Shown here: in pieces, positions 11,598-22,701 of the stretch
Layout of the letters: every line of letters starts with the position of its first letter
Numbering within the stretch: position 1 is the first letter of the stretch
Assembly: GCA_029204225.1 (NCBI GenBank)
Contig: CM055092.1
Span: forward strand, 60,391,401 to 60,455,400
From: Diphasiastrum complanatum
Taxonomy: Eukaryota; Streptophyta; Lycopodiopsida; Lycopodiales; Lycopodiaceae
Reading direction: 5' to 3'
Length of the DNA: 64,000 nucleotides
Program-made: the position numbers and the translations under genes
Notes under the pieces: generated by a model
The model's input: only the letters and a program-made list of their open reading frames with translations
Told to the model about the DNA's origin: nothing
Database searches by the model: none

Positions 11598-12568
11598 TGT
11601 CATGTGCCAAATCCCAAACTAATAGCAATTACAATGGAAGTAAAGCTAGAGGCAAGAAGAGAACAAGACATTCACGATATCATATCAATAGAAAGCTAGA
11701 AACATGGAGATCACAATGGAATCACATTAGCAATGAAAGAAAGAGTAAAATCAATGGAAATGGAGCATTGATTCATGTGGATAGTGACAAAATTTTCAGA
11801 ATTCACACGTGTGGGGAATGTCCACAAGAGTGATTGATCTTAATTGAGCTTTGTGATTGGCACTATAACCTGATTCTAGATTGATCAGCAAAATCTAGTT
11901 CAGAAGAAATGGCTAATCCACAATCTAGCATGCTAATCAACAGAATATAATAGCAATGGATCAAAGAATGAATAAAATATAAGATTTCAATGTATGAGCA
12001 TTAGCCTCAACATGAGTTAGAGAGAGAGAGAGCTAGAGAGATAACAAACAATATTTGTTTAGATCCAAAATGGCATGAGATAGCTACAAAACTTTGGTTC
12101 TTCATTAATGATTGTGTGGAGAGCTACACATATTTATGGATATTGAGGTAGCTCGAGGTAGAACCATATCTATCCACTCCAAAATGACATCTAGAGTCTA
12201 TGTGACATTTGTCACTTGTCATGCATGAAATTCTACCAACTTTTTACAAGTGTACTAGTTCTAACTAGAAATGTCCAAATCATCATGCATGTGTCCATTA
12301 AACTTTGTGCATGCCTTGCATGTCACTATAGATCACTTACAATTAATGCATGTGAGTTGCCACGAGTTTCTACAAGCATAATCATGCTAATTCTATGTCT
12401 ACAAACTATATGCAAGTTGCATTTATCAAACTAGATAATACATAACCATGTAGCTCGAGTTCTATGTAGGCCAAACTTGGCATTTTTCATTAATGAGCTA
12501 CATACTTGCATGGTACAACATTTGTAGCAAGCCAAGAAATCAATATGGATTGTTTTTCAATTTTAACA
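11598..12568 (-). repeat. Copia LTR, 971 bp, with polypurine tract and primer site on opposite sides
   Basis: On the minus strand the LTR begins TGTTAAAATTG just after a polypurine tract (TTTTTAGGAGGAG at 12581-12569) and ends GGCACATGACA just before the primer site. A TATA-like CCATAAATA lies at 12139-12131. The polypurine side joins the copia coding region above, which makes this that element's 3' LTR. The primer-site side makes it a 5' LTR for the sequence below. Thus one LTR serves two internal regions. Confidence 0.75.
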
Positions 12569-12585
12569 CTCCTCCTAAAAATGAT

Positions 12586-13590
12586 CTATATTGATTTGAA
12601 CATGGATCTTGGTATAACTCCAAGGTTGGCTCTATGCTTGTTGAAGGAACTTTTGCTCAAAGGTTTGGTGAGCATATCTGCAATGCAAGATGATGTGTCG
12701 ATGTGCTCCAATTTGATTTTACCTCCAATGAGCTTCTTTCTCACGAAGTGATGTGCAACTTCGATATGTTTGCTCCTTGCATGGAATATTGGGTTGTTGG
12801 CAAGGGCTTGAGCTAAAATGTTGTCACACATGATCATAGGTATATTTTCTTCCATAATTATCTTTAGCTCCACTAGTAACCTCTTGATCCAAAGCACTTC
12901 CTTTGTTGTTGTAGTGAGTGCCTTGTACTCAGCTTCACATGATGAGAGTGATACAATATCTTGCTTTTTGGAAAGCCAAGATATCAAGTTTTCTCCAAGA
13001 TATATGACATAAGCACTTGTAGATTTTCGATTTGCTCTATTACTTGCAAAATCCGAGTCAGAATAACCAATAATAGAAAGATCTTCAGTTTTATACAATA
13101 AACCAAAATCAAAAGTTGAAGATATATATCTAAGCACTCTCTTGGCCTTTTTCCAATGATAAACTGAAGGATTTTGCATAGACTGGCTCAACTTATGAAC
13201 ACTAAAGCTTATGTCAGGTCTAGTTATTGTGAGCCAAATTAAGGAGCCTATAAGACTTCTAAAAAGTGTGATGTCCTCGAAGGATCTTTCATCACCTTTG
13301 TTAGAGTCCTTTACATTTTGCTCCATAGGTGTTTCTATACTCTTACAATTCAACATATTGAACTTTTTTAACATTGAAAGAGCATACTTAGATTGACATA
13401 CAATAGCTTTATCTTTAAGAAAGTCAATCTCTAATCCTAGAATATAGTGAATTTTTCCAAGATCTTGCATCTTGAACTCTTTTCCAGGTGCAATCTTGGT
13501 TTCCTCAACTAACTTGATACAACTTCCTGTCAAAATGATATCATCAACATAAATAAGAAGGATGACAATATCTTTATCACAAAACTTGAC
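12586..13590 (-). pseudogene. Copia reverse transcriptase C-terminal part and RNase H
   Basis: Open minus-strand frame. YVDDIILTGS (RT catalytic box) lies at about 13549-13520. It is followed by QDLGKIHYILGLEI, TRPDISFSVHKLSQ, and the RNase H blocks YSDSDFASN, SWLSKKQ, SSCEAEY and HIDTSSCIADMLTKPL. The end lies against the polypurine tract, as expected for the pol C-terminus. The frame is intact in this part, but it is separated from the upstream RT by a frameshift near 13670. Confidence 0.93.
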
Positions 13591-13599
13591 ATATAAGGA

Positions 13600-14705
13600 A
13601 GGATCATAGTTACTAAGATTAAATCCTAGTGACTCAAGAAAGGTGTTAAGTTGAGAATACCATGACCTTGGAGCTTGCTTAATCCATATAAACTTTTGAA
13701 GAGCAAACCATCTTTTCCTTCATCATGGATGAATCCAATAGGTTGATCCATATAGATCTCTTCTTCTAGATAGCCATTTAGAAATGCATTAGGAACATCT
13801 AGTTGAAGAATTTGCCAACTGAAAAAACAAGCAAGAGAAATTATGATTCTAATTGACACCATCTTTGCAACTGGGGCAAAGGTCTCCTCATAATCACGTC
13901 CATATACTTGAGCAAATCCTTTAGCAAAAGCCTAGCCTTGTAGTTGTTGATTGTGCCATCTTGATTATACTTGACTCGAAAAACCCATTTGCAACAAATG
14001 GTATGCTTGTTGGATGGAAGATCCACAAGCTCCCATGTATTATTGGTCATCAAAGCATCATATTCTTCCTTCATGGCAATGTACCATTCCTTTGAGTTGA
14101 TAGCATCATATACATCCTTCGGCTCCTCATGAGAAATCAAATAGGCACAATTAGTGGAGTTGATTTCCACTTGCTTTCCTCTATCTTCATAGGTAAGCCT
14201 TCTAGGCTCGGATTTTTCTCTTTGAGATCTCCTTGGTGAAAAAATTCGAGGTGACTCCTCCTCATATCTTGGCCCCATTTCTCCATGATGATCTTCAAGG
14301 GTGATGATTGGAGTATCTGTGTGAGAATCTTTGAATTCGGCCTTCTCAAGAATGTATTTTTGATCTTCATGGAATATCACATCTCTACTCTCAATTGTAG
14401 TTGAGGTAGAAGGAACATAGATCCTGTAAGCTTTCTTGTTGGATGCATATCCAACCATGATCCCTTTAACAGAATTAGGATCATCTCTTTTCCTTGTTTC
14501 CAAGGGCATATTAACAAAGCAAGTACAACCAAAAACTCTAAGGTGATCTACCTTAGGTTTTTTCTGAAACAAGACTTCAAAAGGTGTTTTTCCAGCAAGA
14601 GCATTGTGAGGTAATCTATTGCACAAATAGTTTGCACAATTTATAGCTTCACCCCAATATTCAATAGGAAAAGAAGCTGCTACTTGAATTGCTTTAGCAC
14701 ATTCA
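13600..14705 (-). pseudogene. Copia integrase C-terminal region and N-terminal RT, frameshifted
   Basis: 14626-13841 encodes the integrase tail (NALAGKTPFEVLF, LRVFGCTCFV, GIMVGYASNKKAYRIY) and the start of RT (EWYIAMKEEYDALMTNNTW, CCKWVFRVKYNQDGTINNYK). It leaves frame near 13920. The segment 13862-13626 continues RT in another frame (LDVPNAFLNGYLEEEIYMDQP, then KSLYGL). A one-base loss just after KSLYGL shifts the frame again. The element is therefore not translatable. Confidence 0.92.
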
Positions 14706-14719
14706 CATAAAGATCTATT

Positions 14720-15067
14720 TTATCTCTCATCTACTCCATTTTGGGATGGAGAATAGGCACAAGAAAATTCTCTCTTTATTCCTTCACCTTCACAATATTT
14801 ATAAAACTTGTTGGAGATATATTCACCTCCTCCATCGCATCTTAAAGCTTTAACTTTGCAAGAAAATTGTTTTTCTACATAAGCTTTGAAGATAAGGAAG
14901 TGATAAAAAACCATAGCCTTTGAAGAAAGTAGATACAACCAAGTGTATCTAGTAAAGTCATCAATAAAGGTGACAAAACATGTTGCACCACCAGTACTTT
15001 TAGAAGAGGAAAAATGTACATCTGAATGTATGAGTTCCAATGGATAAGTAGTCTTTATAAAAGACTT
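14720..15067 (-). pseudogene. Copia integrase catalytic core
   Basis: Integrase core blocks ELIHSDVHFSSS, TFIDDFTRYTWLYLLSSKA, VKALRCDGGGEYIS and YSPSQNGVDER on the minus strand. A stop codon (15066-15068) separates it from the gag-protease frame, and another follows QNGVDER. The catalytic Asp and Glu positions are present up to that point. Confidence 0.92.
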
Positions 15068-16561
15068 CTAATATGGCTTTCTGTGTGACTTTGCAATCGC
15101 ACAAGCCTCACAAGGCTTGAAATATTTAGAAAGAGATTTTGGAAGACCAAAAGCCTTCTCCTTCTTAACCATAGAAGACATAGATGTCAAGTTAGGATGT
15201 CCCAACCTTCTATGCCACAGCTCCTCCTTAGATAACAAAGCAACTTCACAAAGGTTTGCATTCTCATAAGAATTCAACTTAAAAATTCCACCACACCTAG
15301 TTCCATCAGCAAGGATCTCATCTTTTCTCTTGATAAAACAAGTATTGGAGTTGAACTTTACATCACAACCAATATCAAGCAACTTTCCCACACTAATTAA
15401 GTTCTTTGTAAGTTTTGGAATGAAAAGAACATTAGAAGGTGCAAGAACTTTTGAAGAAGCAAGTTTCAATGAAATGTTGCCAATTCCTTCTATTGGACAC
15501 TCATGATCATTAGCTGTGTAAATAGATCTCTTGAGTCCTTTGAAAGGTAAGATTGAGTCAATTGACTCCTTTGAACAACACATATGTGAAGAGGCTCCAC
15601 TGTCTATGTACCAAGCTCCATCTTTCTGGAAAGGTGATGAAGAAAAACTGAACACCATAAGTGATCCTTCTCCATCACTTGCAACAAAATCTTCTTCAAT
15701 CTCTTTGGAGAGATTAGCTTGCTTGAGTTGGTTTTTCTTCTTAAAGCAGTTAGAGGCATAGTGCCCCTTTTTGCCACAGAAGAAGCACTTCACTTTTTTC
15801 TTCTTGGTTTTTGAGTTAGAGGGATGAGATGTTTCATCCTCTTCACCATCTTGATCTTGATCTTTGGCTTTGTCTTTGTTGTATGCTTGAGATAATTGGT
15901 TCTTACTCCTTCCTTTCTGCTTGCCTTTGACAAAAAGGGCTTTGTCACTTCCACCATGTTCAAGTTTGTTCATCCTGGAGAGTTTATAGCTTTGTCTAGA
16001 TTCTTCAGAAATAAGAATTCCTTGGAGAATTTCTAGATTAGGTAACTCCCCCTTAATAGCACAAGACTGAACAAGATTATCATAGTCATCTCTCAAGCCA
16101 TTCAGTATGACTTGAACTAGCTCAACTTGGTTAATGGTAACACCAACACAGGAAAGCTCTCTATGTAAATCTTTAACTCTCAGAACATAGTTAGATGCAC
16201 TCTCTTCACTTCTTTGGAAACTTTGGAAAATCTGATTCCTAAGAGTGAGTATTCTAGAAGTATTATTTGCTTCATAGATGGTCTTTAGTGCATCCCAAGC
16301 TTCTTTGGCTGTAGTGCAAGATCCTATCTCTCTCAAAATTTCACTAGATACATTCATCTTAATGAAATGTAGAGCCATTCTAGCTCTCTTCTTATATTTA
16401 GGAATTTCAACCTGTGCTTGAGGCTCCTCCTCAACACCAAGCACAATATCCATAACATCTTGGAGAATCAAAACAAACTCCATTCTTAACTTCCAAATTG
16501 AGTAATTAGAAGTGTTTAGTCTTTCACTGGCTTCTAGAAGATATCCTCCCTGAGATGCCAT
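15068..16561 (-). CDS. Copia gag, protease and pre-integrase open frame (497 aa)
   Basis: The ATG at 16561 starts MASQGGYLLEASERLNTSNY, a typical copia gag start. The UBN2-type gag core follows (about residues 50-190), then a zinc knuckle CFFCGKKGHYASNC (about 259-272), protease active site WYIDSGASSHMC (about 317-328), and the pre-integrase zinc region LWHRRLGHPNLTS ... CEACAIAKSHRKPY at the end. The frame is intact but stops just before the integrase core, where full elements continue as one polyprotein. The 5' leader above 16561 is cut at about 16829 by an inverted fragment of a related element, and no 5' LTR is seen. Confidence 0.93.
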   Translation of the reverse strand: MASQGGYLLEASERLNTSNYSIWKLRMEFVLILQDVMDIVLGVEEEPQAQVEIPKYKKRARMALHFIKMNVSSEILREIGSCTTAKEAWDALKTIYEANNTSRILTLRNQIFQSFQRSEESASNYVLRVKDLHRELSCVGVTINQVELVQVILNGLRDDYDNLVQSCAIKGELPNLEILQGILISEESRQSYKLSRMNKLEHGGSDKALFVKGKQKGRSKNQLSQAYNKDKAKDQDQDGEEDETSHPSNSKTKKKKVKCFFCGKKGHYASNCFKKKNQLKQANLSKEIEEDFVASDGEGSLMVFSFSSSPFQKDGAWYIDSGASSHMCCSKESIDSILPFKGLKRSIYTANDHECPIEGIGNISLKLASSKVLAPSNVLFIPKLTKNLISVGKLLDIGCDVKFNSNTCFIKRKDEILADGTRCGGIFKLNSYENANLCEVALLSKEELWHRRLGHPNLTSMSSMVKKEKAFGLPKSLSKYFKPCEACAIAKSHRKPY

Positions 16562-16829
16562 TATAATAAAGACTTCTTAGTTATTGGATTGAGATATGTT
16601 TGAGCTTGTTCCTATCAGACTTAGAGTTGGTGCTCTCTTCACTATAGGTATTTTCAAGGTTGAACTACCTTCCTTTGTGAAATACTTGCAACTATATTTG
16701 AGATGAATCTCAAATATTCCACAAGACAAGTTTTCTAGATCAGACACAAAAAATGGTTTGAGACACTTTGACTGCTTTAAATTCTACTTTTGGCACGTGT
16801 GAAATGCTTCAAAAGAAAACACTATTGAC

Positions 16830-17141
16830 ACTCATAAGTTGAGCCAAGCTATGCAAAATCCTACTACTTATCATTGGAAAATGGCCAAGAGAGTGCTTAG
16901 ATATATATCTTCAACTTTTGAGCAAATCGAAAATCCACAAGTGCTTATGTCATATATCTTGGAGGAAACTTGATATCTTGGCTTTCCAAAAAGCAAGATA
17001 CTTTATCACTCTCATCGTGTGAAGCTGAGTATAAAGCACTCACCACAACAACAAAGGAAGTGCTTTGGATCAAGAGGTTACTAGTGGAGCTAAAGATAAT
17101 CATGGAATAGGACCTACCTATGATCATGTGTGACAACATTT
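16830..17141 (+). mobile_element. Inverted copy of copia RNase H region with an internal deletion
   Basis: On the plus strand this reads KRVLRYISSTF, then SWLSKKQDTLSLSSCEAEYKALTTTTKEVLWIKRLLVELKIIME. It is the same sequence as minus-strand 13203-12827 of the nearby element, with roughly a dozen differences over the 218 bases I compared. About 75 bases, including the YSDSDF block, are missing at position 16920. It has a stop after KIIME. It forms a wide inverted repeat with the main element. Confidence 0.88.
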
Positions 17142-17419
17142 CACGTTTGCTCCTATGCACTTATTGTAATTGTCTATGTGCGCTTGAATTCGATATCAGA
17201 TGTACGGAACTCATAGATTCTCCATGTCCACTTTTTGTTTCGATTTGACCTTGGATTTTGATGCTATAAAAAGCAAAAGTACTCAATTTATATGAACTAC
17301 AACTTTTTACCAATTTATTTTCACTCATCATAGAACTCTGAGTTTTAAGTGGGTGGAGAAAAGTTCATTTAAGCTATCTATCAAAGTCTATTGCACATAG
17401 ACTTCAGCTCAGTATACCA

Positions 17420-18325
17420 TAACCTACAAGTCCTTCCACTGTCAAGGTGGATGTGGATTCCGATTTTGAGTACATAGGTGATGGTGACTCTGAATATGAA
17501 GATCAATCTAACTATGATTTTGAAGATTAGTATTATGAGCACAGTGATGATGAATCCAATTAGTGCGAACAAGAGTCATATGGAGACTATTTGAAACATA
17601 ATGAAAAACATTTTGATGATTATGATGATCAACAAGTTTGCTAGATCAATCAACATAATCCAAGTGGTGGTGCTTATAGCAGTGACAGTGACATTGAGGA
17701 GCTGAATTCACGTCAATCAGAACGTCGTCATTACAAATATTCTTATATGGACCAATGTTCCCAACCTATGGTGGAAACAGTTTCTCACAAGTTTGATGGT
17801 AGAATTGCTCATATGGATGTGAGAGTATGGTTGGACAACTTTCATAGGTATTTTTAACCACATCCAAGAAGTGACCATGACAAGATTCAATTTGCAGAAA
17901 CATACCTTGATGGGTCTGAAAAATCTGGTGGCAATATTGGATGCAGTGTGAAGAACCTAATGTTACCACTGATAAATGGCCAACCTTTGTACAAAAATGC
18001 ATTGAAAAATTTGAATGTACAGATGGCCAAGTATGGCATTCTACCCAACAAACGTCTACTGTTGAGATTTATTACAATGACTTCCAACATATAATGGACA
18101 AATATGGTGGAGTAATGCAATACAATGCACCTTAATTTAGGGTTAAAGCCTGAAATAAGAACTTGTTTATCTAGGGATATATATCATGAGACTTGGATAA
18201 TGTCACTATCTGACATAAGATCTCATGTTCATACCATAGAACATGAACTGAACAAGGGTCAACATGAAGCTGCATTTGAATACTTAATACCATTAGAGTG
18301 CACTTTGGAGATATGTTGATCGCTA
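17420..18325 (+). pseudogene. Ty3/gypsy-type gag relic
   Basis: A decayed plus-strand frame starts with an acidic Asp/Glu/Tyr-rich stretch. The retrotransposon gag core follows: HKFDGRIAHMDVRVWLDNFHRYF, DKIQFAETYLDG, WPTFVQKCIEKFEC, then LNLGLKPEIRTCLSRDI. Stops and frameshifts break it (for example after HRYF, near 17855). Function was particle formation. Zinc knuckle, protease and RT are not recognised downstream. Confidence 0.65.
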
Positions 18326-19506
18326 AATTTTCAGGATTTCATAAGGTAGATACAAAAGCTGAAGGATCGAGATGAAGCGCCTAAGGTAAAATTGGAAAAA
18401 ACTATCAATTCAGGACTCTGGAGAAAAGATAGGCCAAATGATTGTGGTGAATCATCATCAACATCATCAGAGGATGAATTGGAAGTACGAAACGATGATA
18501 AAGATAATTCTCATCAACATCATCAATGAATGAAGTCGAAGTGCAACATGATGAAGAAGTACAACTATCAACAATGGGAAAGCCCGTTTAGCAAATAGAT
18601 CAACCAACTTCATCCACAACTCTTGATTTCCCATTGAATTTACAAGAGATGGCTAATCAACACGTATGCAGTGCTATGGAATGTACGCAGGATCGGCAAC
18701 ATAAATGTAATTCCCGATTTGAATCGAGCAAGACAATTCCAAATGCGAGCACAATGTCGATGCAAGGACACAGAAAACCAGTTGAGGATTACGAAGACGA
18801 CGCGGAGGATTATGAGGACAATGTTTTTGTTTTGTGGCTCAAAATATTGGAGTTATCAATATTTCTGAACATGATGATGTTATCTACGAAAGATTTTTCA
18901 TAGAGACTTTGAGTGAAAGAGATATCATCACTCTTTGCAAGCATCTCATTCACTCGATGTTCTTGAAAATGAATGTCCATCCAGAATATCATTTGTTATT
19001 TCCAGAAATGATCAATCAAAGTAGATTAGTCCCTAAATTGGGAATTGGTCATGACAATAATTTTCTAATGTGGGATATTTACAATTCAAATGCAAGATTT
19101 ATGGTTATTATCGAAGCACTTGGATTGAACAATAAAGTGACCATCCAACAAGATGATAAAATCTTCAGGTCAGCAGAGTCGGATGCAATGCCAAAATATG
19201 ATCCTAAAGGAATTAGATAGATCATCCAATTTGTCATGATGCTGAAGAAGCAGACAAAAGAGGATATTGCAATTTGGTTGTCAAAAGCAATATGGTGTTT
19301 CATCCATCTCTTCTTCGAACATATTTTTTCCTTCATGGGAACAAGGATTACAGTCTGAAGCTAGCAAAATGGATTCAATTCAACAACTTTGGATTTGTAA
19401 TAAAGCAATAACTTTTCTACAATGACACATCCTCAATCATGACTACTTAACCGAGGCGATCAAGCTAATCAGACAAGCATTTTCATTTTTGAGGACAAAA
19501 ATGTTT
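18326..19506 (+). other. Decayed frames between gypsy-type gag and its 3' LTR
   Basis: Several plus-strand frames, such as 18634-18903 (acidic, EDYEDDAEDYEDN) and 18834-19220 (MAQNIGVINISEHDDVIYE...). The second has 128 codons, and I do not recognise it. Just before the LTR the frame reads FEDKNV, resembling the end of a gypsy-type polyprotein. No RT, RNase H or integrase is visible, so the element looks internally deleted or non-autonomous. Confidence 0.4.
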
Positions 19507-20055
19507 AAGTAGGGGGAGTGTCATGTACTGTTAGTACATCCATGCTTACACATGCAAGATAATATCCAATGTAATCTTTGTAAGCTCAAAAGGAGCTATT
19601 AGCCTTAAGAACAAGGCAGTTCTCTCTTTAGGCCCTCCAAAGTAATTAATAAGGATAATAGGCCAACAAGGGCCCAAATACATCAAGGGCTAACTATCTA
19701 TAGGATAGTCATGTTTAGTTAAGTTAGGGGACTTGTCTATAAGTAGGCAAGAGACACTTTTGGGATCTTTTGGCTCATTTGCAATTGAGAGAACTAGGAG
19801 CTCCATCTCCTCTTCCTCCTTTGTGAATGTGAGCCTTGGGATCTTGATCTTGCTAGGTCTCATGTGCCCCATCACATGAATTCTTGTACTCCACACTCTC
19901 TATTATGGAATCCATCTCCTTTTGAGCTTAACTTTGATATGAGCTTTGTGGTAGCTTGTGGTTATTCTCATCTTTGGTTCTCTTCAACATAGGTGTGGTG
20001 GTTGCCTCCTTGTTCTAGCTTGCTTGGCTTGGATTGAGAGGTATGGCACATGACA
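19507..20055 (+). repeat. Polypurine tract and 3' LTR (537 bp) of the plus-strand element
   Basis: The polypurine tract AAGTAGGGGGAG (19507-19518) is followed by an LTR from 19519 (TGTCATGTACTG) to 20055 (GGCACATGACA). The ends are a perfect 7-bp inverted pair, TGTCATG/CATGACA. A TATAAG box lies near 19738. Directly after it comes unrelated copia leader sequence, so this element inserted into a copia element. I do not find the 5' LTR. Confidence 0.75.
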
Positions 20056-20812
20056 GGATCCATTCTGGTGAAGAGAGTGACATTGCTGGTAGAGACAATG
20101 ATATCAAAAAACTGCTAACTGCACAATTTCAAAGCGATGTCTTGATAGAAACAAGACTAGCGACCTGCATAGAAATGCAGATTACTGAATCACAAGCTCT
20201 AATACCATGTTGAAAATCGATGGTGTAGCAGAAACGAGTTCTGACACAAGAGTAGAACGTAGTATCTTGATGGGAATCGAACAATCGATCCCAAAGATAG
20301 AGGTCTAGAGTCAAAATCTGGATCGAGATATTAGCAGCGGAAACGTACAATGAACATTTGTGGATCAAAAGTGTGTTAGTGTAGGAGCAAGAATCAAGAT
20401 GTAAGGTAGTTTGTAATAATACACAAATGGACAACAACAATTGTGTGTGGACAAAATTGCACTCTTTGATTAATCAAAAATAGAGTACATGAGCGTGAAG
20501 CAATGCGCTATTTGTGAGGCGCAAAAATGCAGAGCTTCAGAAGCTTGATCATTGCTAGATTGATTCTTACTTTTGTCTGGAAAAACAATCAGATCAGAAG
20601 GAATCAAATGAAAATAGAATTATCCGAATGGTCATTGAATGCTAAAGGTGTAGATTTTATTCTAAATTCACTTGACTTGTTGATGATTGCAGTTCAGTGA
20701 TCAGTACTTGAGAGTATAAGTTTGAATCTACTTAATTAACTAGAGCCGTCCTATAGTAGATAGCCATCGTTGTAAATAGTAAATCTATGTGCAAGTAGGT
20801 GGTTTGTCAACA
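20056..20812 (-). mobile_element. Copia leader, primer site and LTR
   Basis: The minus-strand primer site TGGTATTAGAGC lies at 20207-20196. The LTR begins beside it at 20208 (TGTTGA) and most likely ends at 20812 (TCAACA), a perfect 6-bp inverted pair giving 605 bp. The leader at 20195-20056 is cut by the plus-strand element that ends at 20055. The outer boundary is inferred from the TG..CA ends only. Confidence 0.6.
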
Positions 20813-20894
20813 TTGTCCTTTTGATCATGACGTGGGTTGGAATCGACTGACAGTACATGGATCGACTTTTTCCCTATATAAAACTTAATCTGAC

Positions 20895-21050
20895 TTGATG
20901 AGGGGGTCGAGTAAGTGGATGGAGTTGAGTAGTCGAGTGAGTCGATTAAGTCGATGGAGTCGAGTGATGATAGAGTGTCAAGTGAGTCGAGTGTCGATGG
21001 AGTTGAGTAAGTTAAATGAGTTGATGTTGAAGTCGAAGTCGATGGGGTCA
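20895..21050. repeat. Degenerate GTCGAGT-type short repeats
   Basis: Roughly twenty imperfect copies of GTCGA/GTTGA words, spaced 6 to 9 bases apart, make a strand-asymmetric low-complexity tract. The minus strand reads as Ser/Thr/Pro repeats (TPSTSTSTS). It lies between a copia LTR and a copia integrase relic and may be LTR promoter-proximal satellite-like sequence. Unrelated to the GA microsatellites. Confidence 0.7.
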
Positions 21051-21079
21051 AACTTTGAGTATTTTTTCTTGTGTAGTAT

Positions 21080-22701
21080 ATACAGATTTCAGGATGCTCA
21101 TTACCAAATGGATTTGGATCTGAGCATTAAAATCCAACACATTCAACTGTGGAGAATAGTTGGTGGTATACTGCATAAGAATGTCATTGAATTCAGTCGA
21201 AATGAATTTGCCTCCATCATTAGTTTGAATTGCCTTGATTTTTTTAGAAGTTTGATTCTCAGCTTCATGCTTGAATTACTGAAAATACTTGAAGGCTTCT
21301 GATTTTTTCTTCAAAATGTACATTACTGTCCTCCTCAAATAATCCTCAATGAAGGTCAAAAAGTATTTTGCTCCCCTATTGACAGAGTCTGCATGAATTT
21401 ACATATGTCGTTGTGCACAATATCTAATACGCCTTTGGATATGTGTTGCAAATCAGACTTGAAAGGAGTTCTAGCATGCTTGACCAACTGTACGGTCTGA
21501 AATATTGTTGTTGTTGAGATCTCGAACATTTTTTTTATTTGACATATTTTGAAGACAAGTGAAATTGACACAACCCATTCTATTATGCCATATTTAATCT
21601 CTATCTTCCAAAGTAGAAGTAAATAGAGCTTGAACAATCGAAACATTGAAATGACTAAGCTTATAAAGATTATCTTGCCTCTTTCCGAGCACAAGTACCT
21701 TTCTGCTTTTGTCTAATATTGAACAAGTACTAGAATCAAATTCGACTTTATGGCCCAAATCGGCAATTCTACTAAGTAAAATTAGATTTTTGGTAAGATT
21801 TGGAACATGAAGAACATTTGGAATGAAAGTAGTACCATCCCGAAATTGTAATTTGACAATGTCGATATCATCGATACTGTGAGTACTGCTATCACCCAAT
21901 GAGACATTTTTGAGTCGTAGCTTGACTATACTCATGAAACCAATTTCATTGGCTTGTCATGCACTGAGTAGCTTCTGAATTCAATTACCAAGAATCAATA
22001 TCTTGTCGGTCTTCATTTGCCATAAATGTTGTTTCACCAGCTTCTTTGTTGAAGTCTTTTGAATCTTTTATTGCGTGAGCATATTGCATTAACATCCTGC
22101 TGCTACGGTTATTGATGCTGTTACTTTTTCGATTTGAGAATTTAACAATCCTCCAACAAATGTACGATTCATTCGCAATATCTCCAAAACAATTTTGATC
22201 TTGATGAAGCTGAATTTGAATTTTCATCTTGTTTTGAATTTGAATTATTATTCAACTTTCAAAATTTTCGTACGTTCTTTGACTTCTTCTTCTTCTTATC
22301 AAATTTCTTTGAATAAAGGGATTCTGATTCTGGTGCCGAATGAGAGAATGAAGATCTATTTATCTAGATCTCTTCCTGCAATAGCATAGATGCAACTCGT
22401 GCTAATGTAAAATCTTGCTAAGTAGAAATAATGATTACCCAATTTTTGTAGGTGTCAAGATGGCTCGAGAGAAGAATCATGGCGAGATCTGCATCGTTGA
22501 TTTTTGTGCCACTTGACAAACATCTGCTCAAAAAGATTTTTGAAGTTGTTCAGATATGACTTCCCAAAGCTCTTTTGCTTGTAGAACCACCCTCATTTTG
22601 AATTTCCATACGTGATAGTTTTGCAATCATAGACAAATCTAATATTGAAAATCCGTTAATGAATATAAATGCTTTAAACTAGTTACCAAAGTCATGATCT
22701 A
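21080..22701 (-). pseudogene. Copia relic: gag remnant, protease to integrase
   Basis: Gag remnants lie at 22680-22000. The protease/pre-integrase region at 21935-21594 has NVLHVPNLTKNLILLSRIADLGHKVEFDSS, and integrase remnants follow (ARTPFKSDLQHISKGVLDIVHND, then IKAIQTNDGGKFIS near 21230). Frameshifts and stops are frequent. RT and RNase H are missing, so it is 3'-truncated. It starts next to a primer site at 22702-22713. Confidence 0.8.

Noticed and set aside
12818-13012. Plus-strand frame MLSHMIIG... and its twin at 17160-16945
   Set aside because: Both are antisense shadows of the copia RNase H region. They match each other only because the region is repeated in inverted orientation.
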